Shown one piece after another: positions 1-6,234 of a stretch of DNA of 6,259 bases. A program made the translations under genes and the position numbers. The stretch covers positions 1 to 6,259 of the forward strand of contig CAJXTM010000250.1 in assembly GCA_913061385.1 (NCBI GenBank). The letters are read 5' to 3'. This stretch comes from an uncultured Rhodopirellula sp. GTDB taxonomy: Bacteria > Planctomycetota > Planctomycetia > Pirellulales > Pirellulaceae. Every line of letters begins with the position of its first letter. Position 1 is the first letter of the stretch. The notes under the pieces were generated by a model, which saw only the letters and a program-made list of their open reading frames with translations, did no database searches and was not told where the DNA came from.

Positions 1-47
1 CTACACGTAAGGAGTCGTCGGCAGCGTCAGATGTGTATAAGAGACAG
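1..47 (+). other. Residual Illumina Nextera adapter (i5 index side)
   Basis: Not biological sequence. Positions 1-6 (CTACAC) match the end of the P5 primer, 7-14 (GTAAGGAG) match a standard Nextera i5 index (505), 15-28 are the Read 1 primer segment, and 29-47 are the 19-bp Tn5 mosaic end AGATGTGTATAAGAGACAG. Genomic sequence begins at 48. An open reading frame runs from an ATG inside the mosaic end (31) into the first real gene, producing a false MCIRDR N-terminus. Confidence 0.98.
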
Positions 48-48
48 A

Positions 49-1311
49 CCCAGTGCTTATGACGTCACAGGATTCGATCAAGGTGAGTTTCTGTCCAATA
101 TTCACTTTAGCCACCGATTGCAGGTTGACCCGATTGTGAATCCTGGAACCGCATCGAGCCACATGCATGATTTCTTTGCCAACCCGACAACCAACGCAGA
201 TTCGACGGTTGCGTCTCTGTTGCAGGCAGATGAATCAGTTGCCAGTCCAGTAAATAATTTATCGGTTTATTGGACGCCCAGTGTGATTGACGAGGGTGCT
301 GATGGCATTGGCGGTGATTTCCAGTATGTGACTCCGCTGGACAGTTCCATCGCCTATTATTCGATTCTGAAACCTTACGACCCAGGCCAATTGGAACCGA
401 CTCCCACAGGTTTGCAGATCATTGTTGGTGAAGGGATGCCGGATAAACGACAGTCACCTGAGAAAGTGTTCTGGAATTACATCGGTGAGTCCAAGACGTA
501 TGACCACATTCCATTGGGTGATGAATGGCGAGACCTGCCCTTGCAGGCGGTGCTGATCTTTCCCCAGTTCTGGGATGGAGAGAACTTGGATAGCCCCGAT
601 CACCAAGGGCACATGGCACACGGCAAAGGAGTTCTGGGTGGTCCGTCAACTCATCCGGTGATGTTGCCGCAATTGCAACTGCAGATTCACTACGGGCACA
701 TCCCCAACCGACTACACATGCTGGCTTCGGACTACATGACCATGAACCATGCTGACTTTGCGCCTGGGTGGAGTCTACATGCTGATCACATCCACATGCC
801 ATGGCCAGAACAGAATGCAGCAGGTGAACTGCATGATGGTTTCGAACGACGAGTCGAAGATGCGTTAAGGTTTCCGCTGTTTGCTGGCGTTGACGGTACT
901 TCCGTGCGCAATATCCCAACTGGGGCTCAGCAGCCATTCACTGCCGTGCCCATGCCTTTGCTGGGGACGTTCTCAGCCAATGTGATGGTGGGGACTGATG
1001 GAAATGATCGAATTGAGGGGCTTGAAGGCGATGACGTGCTCAATGGTGGAGCTGGGGCTGACTTGTTAATCGGAGCGGATGGTGCCGACCATTTTGTGGT
1101 GTCGACATTCACCGATTCCACTCGCATTCATGCAGATCGCATTCTCGGTTTTGCCGGAGACGATACGCTTGATCTCAGCAGTCTTGGGTTGGTGGAAAGC
1201 GATTTGCTGCTGCAGCAGGTGGGAGGTGCGTGGCATGTGATTGCTCCCGGCCATGATTTCACGGTGATCGTTGTGACACCACAATTATCACGTGCACAAA
1301 TCCTGATCTGA
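49..1311 (+). CDS. DUF1996-like secreted protein with C-terminal RTX repeats, 5'-truncated
   Basis: C-terminal ~420 residues of a secreted protein; codon 49-51 is the first fully genomic one and TGA is at 1309-1311. The first ~260 residues (about 100-815) show landmarks I associate with DUF1996: VDPIVNPG...SSHMHDFFA, YWTPS, a FP-x-x-WDG-x-NLDSPDHxxH block, a PSTHPV-x-LPQLQ block, and a histidine-rich HADHIHMPW near 778-804. Four RTX-type nonapeptides follow (991-1098: GTDGNDRIE, GLEGDDVLN, GGAGADLLI, GADGADHFV), then a DRILGFAGDDTLDLS segment typical of serralysin-like RTX C-termini. RTX repeats bind calcium and usually mark type I secretion substrates, so export to the outside is likely. The molecular activity of DUF1996 is not known to me. 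The real N-terminus lies off the contig. The genomic part contains no cysteine, although the family normally has conserved ones. The domain call is from remembered motifs and is fairly sure; the RTX call is strong. Confidence 0.85.
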   Translation, partial: PSAYDVTGFDQGEFLSNIHFSHRLQVDPIVNPGTASSHMHDFFANPTTNADSTVASLLQADESVASPVNNLSVYWTPSVIDEGADGIGGDFQYVTPLDSSIAYYSILKPYDPGQLEPTPTGLQIIVGEGMPDKRQSPEKVFWNYIGESKTYDHIPLGDEWRDLPLQAVLIFPQFWDGENLDSPDHQGHMAHGKGVLGGPSTHPVMLPQLQLQIHYGHIPNRLHMLASDYMTMNHADFAPGWSLHADHIHMPWPEQNAAGELHDGFERRVEDALRFPLFAGVDGTSVRNIPTGAQQPFTAVPMPLLGTFSANVMVGTDGNDRIEGLEGDDVLNGGAGADLLIGADGADHFVVSTFTDSTRIHADRILGFAGDDTLDLSSLGLVESDLLLQQVGGAWHVIAPGHDFTVIVVTPQLSRAQILI

Positions 1312-1331
1312 GTGCAATTCGCTGGCCACTC

Positions 1332-1366
1332 AAAACCGTGACTCAAATACGGCAGGCGGTTTTTTT
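1332..1366 (+). terminator. Possible intrinsic terminator between convergent genes
   Basis: AAAACCG (1332-1338) can pair with CGGTTTT (1357-1363) across an 18-nt loop, followed by T to 1366. It lies 20 nt after the TGA of the RTX gene and just before the stop of the opposing gene (1369). The stem is short and AT-rich at its base, and a competing CCGT/ACGG pairing exists inside it. Read on the minus strand it also gives a stem with a shorter T run, so it might act in both directions. Placement is the best support; the structure is weak. Confidence 0.35.
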
Positions 1367-1368
1367 AA

Positions 1369-2034
1369 TCATGCTGCCGGCTGGTAGATGATGCCGCTAC
1401 GATCGCGTCCTTTGGAATCGATTGCTCCGGTTTTTCGAAGCACATAGGCAATCTGTTGGGCGTGCCATCGAGGGCGATCAATGATCGTGGCAAGGTCGGC
1501 AGTATTGAAGTTCTGAACGGTTGCTGGCATGTTGAGAAGTGCCAGAAGATCTGCGGGTGTGCGTAGCTCAAGGGACCGTTGAATGGTTTCAAGTCGTACA
1601 TCTCCCACTTTGAAATCTTTGTGCCAGCGTCGCTTCCGTTTTTTACCAGGAAGACGTAGCTGTTCGATTTCGATTAGTGGAACTTCGATGACCAGATTTG
1701 GATGCGGGAAGACGCGAGTGAAGTAGATCAGCTCATCAAAAAGTTCCAGCAAGTTTCCACGTTTGGGGCTTAGTCTGCGTGAGGTGACCGGTCCGTCGAG
1801 TTTTTTTGCTTTTGCGATTCGTGTGCGCATCACGACTGGTTTGACCACACGAAGTTGGTGTTGTTTCAGCAGATTACGGCATTTGTCACGGATTGCCGAT
1901 AATGATGCACACTGTACTTCGATCAGTTCATCGTCACGTATAGCGTCAATACGATACTGACCCAGCACAACCTCGGTGCTGTCCTCGTCCTGCGCGTAGC
2001 AGCGTTTCAGCTGCTGGTGAAGTGTCGTTTCCAT
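1369..2034 (-). CDS. Unnamed 221-aa protein with possible PD-(D/E)XK nuclease-like core and C-terminal winged helix
   Basis: I do not recognise a named family. The N-terminal ~75 residues read like a restriction-endonuclease-type fold: E21 and a predicted strand, then YRID (D30), then ELIEVQ with E39 and Q41, then helix SAIRDKCRNLL with K51 and a strand LRVVKPVV. This D...E-x-(K/Q) spacing resembles a PD-(D/E)XK core with Q in place of the usual K. The middle (about 84-140) carries FDELIYFTRVFPHPNLVIEVPLIEIE and a very basic stretch KKRKRRWHK that could touch nucleic acid. The C-terminal part (about 155-215) looks like a winged helix: LLALL...FNTADLATII...AQQIAYVLRKTGAI. The start is the ATG at 2032-2034, 47 nt after the pyrE stop on the same strand, so it may be co-transcribed with pyrE. 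No good Shine-Dalgarno is visible and the next internal Met is far inside. No signal peptide or membrane segment is seen, so it is probably cytoplasmic. That it is a real gene is fairly sure; the nuclease idea is inference. Confidence 0.75.
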   Translation of the reverse strand: METTLHQQLKRCYAQDEDSTEVVLGQYRIDAIRDDELIEVQCASLSAIRDKCRNLLKQHQLRVVKPVVMRTRIAKAKKLDGPVTSRRLSPKRGNLLELFDELIYFTRVFPHPNLVIEVPLIEIEQLRLPGKKRKRRWHKDFKVGDVRLETIQRSLELRTPADLLALLNMPATVQNFNTADLATIIDRPRWHAQQIAYVLRKTGAIDSKGRDRSGIIYQPAA

Positions 2035-2081
2035 GACGATTTTACAGCTGGCGTCCTGCCTTGGATTGATCGGCGGTTGTT

Positions 2082-2639
2082 TTACTCGGGTTCGATTCCG
2101 AAATCCCGGATCGTTGTCAGTGTGTGCAGTTCAAGTCCCTTGGCTTTGAATGCTTCCTCGCCACCAGCCAAGCGATCAATGATCGCAATGACTTTTTCAA
2201 CGACGAGCCCGTATTCCCGAGCGGCATCCACCGCTTTCAACGCACTGCCTCCACTTGTGATGACATCTTCTACGATGACAACTCGCTGGCCTGCTTTCAC
2301 GGGACCTTCTACTTGCTTGCCCGTGCCGTGATCCTTGGGTTCTTTTCGGACCATGAACCCCTTTAGTGGCAGATTTTGCTGACCTGCAAGCGTGATGATG
2401 GAAGCTGTGATGGGGTCGGCTCCGATCGCCATTCCACCCACTGCTTCGGGCAGCGTTCCGGTCGAACGCATCACGGCCAGCATGCCCTGGGCGATCACAT
2501 TGGCTCCCTGGGGATGCAGCGTGATATTTCGGCAATCGAGGTAATACGAAGCCTTTTTTCCACTGGCGAGGGTGAATTCACCTCGCTGCAGTGATTCGGT
2601 TCGGATCAATTCCAGCAACGCATCACGGTCGTATGACAT
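2082..2639 (-). CDS. pyrE: Orotate phosphoribosyltransferase
   Basis: Converts orotate plus PRPP to orotidine 5'-monophosphate and pyrophosphate, the fifth step of de novo UMP synthesis, in the cytoplasm. From the ATG at 2637-2639 the product is 185 residues, a usual PyrE length. Diagnostic segments in order are FTLASGKKASYYLDCRNITLHP (21-42), GGMAIGADPI (68-77), the VRKEPKDHGTGKQVEG loop (97-112), which carries the mobile catalytic loop residues, and the PRPP-binding motif VVIVEDVITSGGS (120-132) with the acidic pair E124-D125. The reading frame stays open upstream to a GTG at 2693, which would add 18 residues; ATG 2639 is preferred because the PyrE fold begins right there and the added residues are proline/serine-rich and unlike the family. 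A weak GAAGAG lies 9 nt upstream. It lies 58 nt after the L,D-transpeptidase stop and 47 nt before the next gene, so a shared transcript is plausible. Identity is firm. Confidence 0.96.
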   Translation of the reverse strand: MSYDRDALLELIRTESLQRGEFTLASGKKASYYLDCRNITLHPQGANVIAQGMLAVMRSTGTLPEAVGGMAIGADPITASIITLAGQQNLPLKGFMVRKEPKDHGTGKQVEGPVKAGQRVVIVEDVITSGGSALKAVDAAREYGLVVEKVIAIIDRLAGGEEAFKAKGLELHTLTTIRDFGIEPE

Positions 2640-2659
2640 CTTGGGGGTCTCTTCGTCAG

Positions 2660-2691
2660 ATAAAGGGGAGAGAGGTAGGTTGTCGCTCCCC
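2660..2691 (-). promoter_or_regulatory. Hairpin with short T run in the pyrE leader
   Basis: On the minus strand GGGGAG (2691-2686) can pair with CTCCCC (2670-2665) over a 15-nt loop, followed directly by TTTAT (2664-2660). It sits between the stop of the L,D-transpeptidase gene (2698) and the pyrE ATG (2639). It could be a weak terminator of the upstream gene or an attenuator for pyrE, since pyrE genes in other bacteria are often controlled by attenuation. The six-pair stem and broken T run make this tentative. Confidence 0.3.
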
Positions 2692-2697
2692 ACAGTT

Positions 2698-4014
2698 TTA
2701 CCGACGAATGGTCACAGATGAACCCTGCGACAGAATGCCGTACAGGTCGTCGGCGATGTCTTCCGCCAGGCTGATGCACCCGTTTTCTGTGGGTCGGGTC
2801 GGATTCGGGCTGCCATGAATACTGAGTTGGTTCCCCAAGTCCATCCAAAAATTTCCATAAGGATTTCCCGGGCTTCCCGGTGCAACGGGGTTTCCACTGC
2901 GGTTGTAGAATGTTTTTCCGGTCTGCTTGTCCTGAATCGTGTAGGAACCCTCGGAAGCGATTGGGTCGTTTCCAACGGCAATCGGGAAGCGACCTGCATA
3001 ATAATCGCCCATGAAGAGAGTCAGTTCTTGATAGGTCAGATTGATCTCAGCCCGAAAAGGGCCACGAACGACTTTCAGTTCTGTGCCGGGAAGAATCGTC
3101 AGAGGATCCTGAATATCATTGATGTTGGCTAGCAGTTGCCATGGTACGTCGTAGGCTCTTGCAACATCTTGTAATGTTTCATTGCGGCTCATGCGGTGAG
3201 GCTGTTCCAGCAAATGCCGTTTAGAGTAAATGACTTCCCGAGCCAATGGGTCAAGTCGGGCCAGCATCTCGCTACGTTGTTCGCCAGAAATACTGGGGGT
3301 GTTGTAGAAAATACTCAACGTCGCCAACGCATCTTTGCGTTTGTCCTGTCGGAACTGCATGTCTGCTGTTCGAATCGCATTCGCTAATCCGATGTTCGGA
3401 GCGATCACTGCCGTGGCAGCGGCAATGTCTGAACCGCTTGCGGCAATACCTTCAGCACTCGCGGTTGCAACTCCACCAGACTGCGGTAGGGCGACCCCAC
3501 TCGGTTCAAAATTCGGACTGATGTTGTTTGGGTTGGGTAACGCGAAATCATTCGCGGTCTTTGGGTAGCGATCATTCGTGTAGGCATCGGCAATATCAGC
3601 CTGGGTGGCTGCCGATGCTTCGGGCGGCAACGTGTTTCCAATGTTCGCCAGTGGAATAGGGCTGCTCGTCTGGCCTGTCAGGTTCATCGCTTGTGACGGT
3701 GAGGTATCGCCAGTCAGCGAACCGTTGCGGACGTCATTAGCGCTTCGACTTCCCAGCAGTTGGGAATCGATAGATTGTTGAATTCCTGAATCAACGAGCG
3801 GTACGCCGTTGGCGTCACTGGAGTTGCTGCTTCCACCGAGAGATTCAGGCAAGCCGAGATTCGAATCAAATGACATGTCGAGTCCCTCGTCAACGGCAAG
3901 CAAACCTTGCACGTCCTCGGGGAGAGCTTCTGGCGGCTTGGTCATGGAGACATAAGCTCCATAAATCACAGCCATCATCAACACAACTATTGCGGCGGTT
4001 TTTAACGTCTGCAC
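2698..4014 (-). CDS. Membrane-anchored LysM / YkuD-type L,D-transpeptidase
   Basis: Probable peptidoglycan cross-linking or anchoring enzyme facing the periplasm. The 438-residue product has an N-terminal hydrophobic segment (about 5-23, KTAAIVVLMMAVIYGAYVSM) acting as signal anchor, a long Ser/Asn/Ala/Pro-rich linker (about 45-200), a helical stretch (about 205-270) with RQDKRKDALATLSIFYN, a LysM domain (about 275-316: NETLQDVARAYDVPWQLLANIN...ILPGTELKVV) for glycan binding, and a C-terminal YkuD domain (about 322-437). The YkuD active-site region has IHG with His400 and GC with Cys413, the expected nucleophile. The usual S/T-H-G-C-x-R/N pattern reads E-N-G-C-I-S here, so the second His and the Arg are replaced. 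The start is GTG at 4012-4014, chosen because GGAGG lies 6 nt upstream and the anchor begins at once; an ATG overlapping that GGAGG is out of frame. It leads a possible three-gene unit with pyrE and the gene at 1369-2034. The fold is confident; full catalytic activity is likely but unproven. Confidence 0.9.
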   Translation of the reverse strand: MQTLKTAAIVVLMMAVIYGAYVSMTKPPEALPEDVQGLLAVDEGLDMSFDSNLGLPESLGGSSNSSDANGVPLVDSGIQQSIDSQLLGSRSANDVRNGSLTGDTSPSQAMNLTGQTSSPIPLANIGNTLPPEASAATQADIADAYTNDRYPKTANDFALPNPNNISPNFEPSGVALPQSGGVATASAEGIAASGSDIAAATAVIAPNIGLANAIRTADMQFRQDKRKDALATLSIFYNTPSISGEQRSEMLARLDPLAREVIYSKRHLLEQPHRMSRNETLQDVARAYDVPWQLLANINDIQDPLTILPGTELKVVRGPFRAEINLTYQELTLFMGDYYAGRFPIAVGNDPIASEGSYTIQDKQTGKTFYNRSGNPVAPGSPGNPYGNFWMDLGNQLSIHGSPNPTRPTENGCISLAEDIADDLYGILSQGSSVTIRR

Positions 4015-4020
4015 GACTGT

Positions 4021-4025
4021 CCTCC
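4021..4025 (-). promoter_or_regulatory. Strong Shine-Dalgarno for the L,D-transpeptidase GTG start
   Basis: Minus-strand GGAGG with a 6-nt spacer to GTG at 4014-4012. It decides the start of this gene. The other minus-strand starts in the window have weak or no such site, so it stands out. No convincing -35/-10 pair was found further upstream. Confidence 0.7.
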
Positions 4026-4125
4026 ATGACGGGAACTGATGCGATCAGATCCATCACATGTATTGCAAGTAATCCACGGTTGGGACAAAAGTTCCACTTG
4101 TTTCAGTGGGAGACTCGGCCCATCA

Positions 4126-4380
4126 CTGGGGACATTAGCGAAACCCAGCGAGTCCTTGCCAGATCAGTTTCCCGACTTGCTGAATGGTTCGCAATCGGAT
4201 TGGCAATCAACCCGGATCTTTGACAATACGCAGCTCATTCGTCGGCGATTTGGCGACACTAGATGATTTGCTTGCCAACTTTGCTAGCATGTGGCCAGTG
4301 AGCCGATCCACCGACGCCAGAGGCTCGTCGGCACGCTTCAGTTGCGATTTTCGGTCGAGCGGGCAGCCTATTTCAGCTTG
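4126..4380 (+). pseudogene. Possible decayed receiver-Hpt (histidine phosphotransfer) remnant
   Basis: The gap between the L,D-transpeptidase start and the SMP-30 stop has no intact gene, but plus-strand translation gives pieces in the order expected at the end of a hybrid sensor kinase. In one frame LGTLAKPSESLPDQFPDLL (from 4126) resembles the last strand and Lys-Pro motif of a receiver domain, followed by RIFDNTQLIRRRFGD (4213-4257), like the start of an Hpt domain. Stops then occur at 4264 and 4285, and the continuation LDDLLANFASMWP lies in a second frame (about 4259-4297). The first frame resumes with EPIHRRQRLVGTLQLRFSVERAA (from 4300), like the H-x-LKG helix but without the phosphorylated His. 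This suggests a gene broken by at least two frameshifts and a deletion. It is pattern reading only and could be chance. Positions 4026-4125 hold nothing I can name. Confidence 0.25.
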
Positions 4381-5357
4381 ACTCGACAAAGATAGCTGTC
4401 GGCCGTGATGTAGAGCGTTTTACCATCAGGGCCAAAGGTGCAGTTGCTGGTCCGACCACCGGTGATCAGTCGCCCTAGCAATTTACCTTGAGGGCTGATG
4501 ACATAGATTCCTCCCGGGCCGCTGCCAAAGATCGTTCCATTTTTTGACACTGCCAGTCCGTCTGGAAGGCCCGGGAATTCCTCAATGTATTTTTTGCCGT
4601 CGAATAGGACTTTGCCTTTGCCCAGTGTCTTGTCCTGTTTGACGGGGAACGCCATCCAAATGGGACGATCAGGATCACTTTGAGCGACATAAAGAGTTTT
4701 CTCATCAGGTGAGAGTCCAATGCCATTGGGGCGTGCAAGTTCTTTGCTCACCAAGGTCAACGCTCCATCGGTGTCGAGGCGATAAACACCGCAGAAATCA
4801 AGTTCGCGTCTTGGGTCCGATTCTCGATCCGGCAAACCATACGGTGGGTCTGTGAAGAATATTGAACCTGAGGAATGAAAGACGAGGTCGTTGGGGCTGT
4901 TAAGACGTTTCCCTTGATAGTTGTCGACGAGTGTTCGTTTGCCACCGCCTTTGGTGAGCACAGAAATACGACGATCACCATGTTCGCAGGCTGTCAGTCG
5001 ACCTTGTGGATCAAGGGTCAGGCCATTGGAACCTGGTTCCAGTCCATAGTAGGTGGCGCCTGTGTATCCACTGGGTGACATGAACAGGTCGGTGCCTCTT
5101 TTCTCCGACCAGCGGAAAATGCTATTTCGTGGGATGTCAGAAAACAGCAGGTGGCCGCCGGTGTCATCAGCTACCCAAACGGGACCTTCTGTCCAAGTGA
5201 AGCCGCTCGCAATGACTTCGATTTTAGCATCTGAATCGACGATCGCATCCAGTGCAGGGTCAAGCTTTTCAACTCGCCCAAGCGTTGTGGGTGACTTGGC
5301 AAAGCAGAGGCAGGTTGTGGTAAGCAGCAGGGCGATTGAGAGAGTGACTTGGCGCAT
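4368..5357 (-). CDS. Exported SMP-30/gluconolactonase-like protein
   Basis: Six-bladed beta-propeller of the SMP-30/gluconolactonase/LRE family, metal-dependent enzymes that commonly hydrolyse sugar lactones such as gluconolactone; the substrate here cannot be told from sequence. With ATG at 5355-5357 the product is 329 residues, starting with a classic signal peptide (MRQVTLSIALLLTTTCLCFA, cleavage near residue 20), so it is exported to the periplasm or beyond. The four expected metal/active-site positions are present: E57 in TEGPVW, N156 in SPNDLVF, N211 in RPNGIGLSPDEKTLYV and D266 in LPDGLAV. Propeller-strand repeats such as NGLTLDPQGRL and CTFGPDGKTLYIT are clear. The frame is open back to 5471, but the added 38 residues precede the signal peptide and look non-coding. 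No good Shine-Dalgarno is seen. It lies ~225 nt after the glucosidase stop on the same strand, which would suit a role in sugar breakdown, though co-transcription is uncertain. The stop is TAG at 4370-4368. Confidence 0.93.
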   Translation of the reverse strand: MRQVTLSIALLLTTTCLCFAKSPTTLGRVEKLDPALDAIVDSDAKIEVIASGFTWTEGPVWVADDTGGHLLFSDIPRNSIFRWSEKRGTDLFMSPSGYTGATYYGLEPGSNGLTLDPQGRLTACEHGDRRISVLTKGGGKRTLVDNYQGKRLNSPNDLVFHSSGSIFFTDPPYGLPDRESDPRRELDFCGVYRLDTDGALTLVSKELARPNGIGLSPDEKTLYVAQSDPDRPIWMAFPVKQDKTLGKGKVLFDGKKYIEEFPGLPDGLAVSKNGTIFGSGPGGIYVISPQGKLLGRLITGGRTSNCTFGPDGKTLYITADSYLCRVKLK

Positions 5358-5582
5358 GTTTTTATCAGCGGAGAGTTTGAGGCAGGTTGGAAACAGTCCG
5401 GGGACGTTCGCGTTGTTAATGACGTCTTTGGCGAGCACACCACACACGGCAGTTGCACGCGGTAATTGCAAAGGTCGCAGTAATCAAACCGCGGCGTCGA
5501 TTGTACTTGGTCGTCGACTGCAAATGTTCCTGCAGCCGGCAACTAGGGCCGAAAACTGATTTCAATCTGCCTTGCGCAGTGC
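5358..5582. other. Intergenic spacer between glucosidase and SMP-30 genes
   Basis: About 225 nt with no supported gene. Open frames crossing it are antisense or upstream extensions of neighbours. The only inverted repeats noticed are 5-bp pairs such as CTGCA/TGCAG near 5519-5536, too short to call a terminator. The promoter of the SMP-30 gene is presumably here but I cannot identify -35/-10 boxes with confidence. Confidence 0.4.
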
Positions 5583-6233
5583 TCAGACGCTCTGGTGCTT
5601 TTTGACGTTGGCTTGGCTTCGAAGCATAGATGCGACCAACGCCGTCCAACCCGTTTGGTGATTTGCACCCAGACCCTTGCCGTTATCGGCATGAAAGTAT
5701 TCGTAAAACAGGATTAAATCCTTCCACGCGGGATCGTCTCGGTAACGCTCGTCTCCTCCGTGGGCCGGTCGATTTCCATCAGCATCAGGTTCGAACAGTG
5801 AGATCAGACGTCGTTCCAATTCTCGTGCAACTTCCAGCAGATTCATCCGGTTTCCGCTGCCCGTTGGGCACTCAACTTTGTATTCGTTGCCATAGAAGTC
5901 ATGGTAGCGTTTGAGCGATTGAATCAGCAGATAGTTGACGGGGAACCAGATCGGGCCACGCCAGTTGCTGTTTCCACCGAACATGCCGCTTTCACTCTCT
6001 CCTGGGACATAACCAACTTCGTGACGCCGTCCACCGAAATCGAAAATCAGTGGTTCATCGCGATGTGCCGCAGACATGCTGCGGATTCCAAAGGGAGAAA
6101 GGAATTCATCTTCGTCAAGTAAAACTGCGATGAGTCTGCGAAATCGATCTTCGGACGGGATGGCGAGTAGACGACGAGATGCTTCACCGGATTCAGGGTC
6201 CTCACGTTCCATGTACGTCATGTGTTGACTGAG
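5583..6233 (-). CDS. GH63-family (MGH1-like) glucosidase, C-terminal fragment
   Basis: C-terminal ~217 residues of a bacterial glycoside hydrolase related to mannosyl-oligosaccharide glucosidase (GH63, (alpha/alpha)6 barrel). Such bacterial members act on alpha-glucosides; the exact substrate is not known from this part. Hallmarks in order are LLDEDEFLSPFGIRSMS, a SGMFGGNSNWRGPIWFPVNYLLI block, YKVECPTGSG, RPAHGG, and LFYEYFHADNGKGLGANHQTGWTALVA near the C-terminus. The Glu in FYEYFH is probably the general base by analogy with other GH63 enzymes; the general acid would lie upstream, outside the contig. The stop is TGA at 5585-5583. The 5' end is missing because the contig ends: codons above 6233 are adapter, and the ATG at 6251 is artificial. 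No signal peptide can be assessed. Family members are usually several hundred residues longer. The fragment is intact, without frameshift, so it is truncated by assembly and not by decay. Confidence 0.92.
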   Translation of the reverse strand, partial: LSQHMTYMEREDPESGEASRRLLAIPSEDRFRRLIAVLLDEDEFLSPFGIRSMSAAHRDEPLIFDFGGRRHEVGYVPGESESGMFGGNSNWRGPIWFPVNYLLIQSLKRYHDFYGNEYKVECPTGSGNRMNLLEVARELERRLISLFEPDADGNRPAHGGDERYRDDPAWKDLILFYEYFHADNGKGLGANHQTGWTALVASMLRSQANVKKHQSV

Positions 6234-6234
6234 G

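Noticed and set aside
31..48. ATG at 31 as the true start of the DUF1996/RTX protein
   Set aside because: The ATG and the first six codons are adapter sequence; the family N-terminal part and any signal sequence are missing.
419..937. 172-aa minus-strand open frame
   Set aside because: Antisense to the DUF1996-like region; the composition is typical of a shadow frame and no motif is seen.
4207..4389. 60-aa minus-strand open frame in the gap
   Set aside because: It overlaps the end of the SMP-30 gene in another frame, has no ribosome binding site or recognisable motif, and lies opposite the better-supported Hpt-like pieces.
5358..5471. N-terminal extension of the SMP-30 protein to 5471
   Set aside because: It would bury a clear signal peptide 38 residues inside the protein.
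5519..5536. CTGCA/TGCAG inverted repeat as a terminator or operator
   Set aside because: Only five pairs with no T run; expected by chance in this length of sequence.
5053..5559. 168-aa plus-strand open frame
   Set aside because: It is antisense to the SMP-30 gene, whose signal peptide and active-site motifs are clear, and its translation has no recognisable domain.
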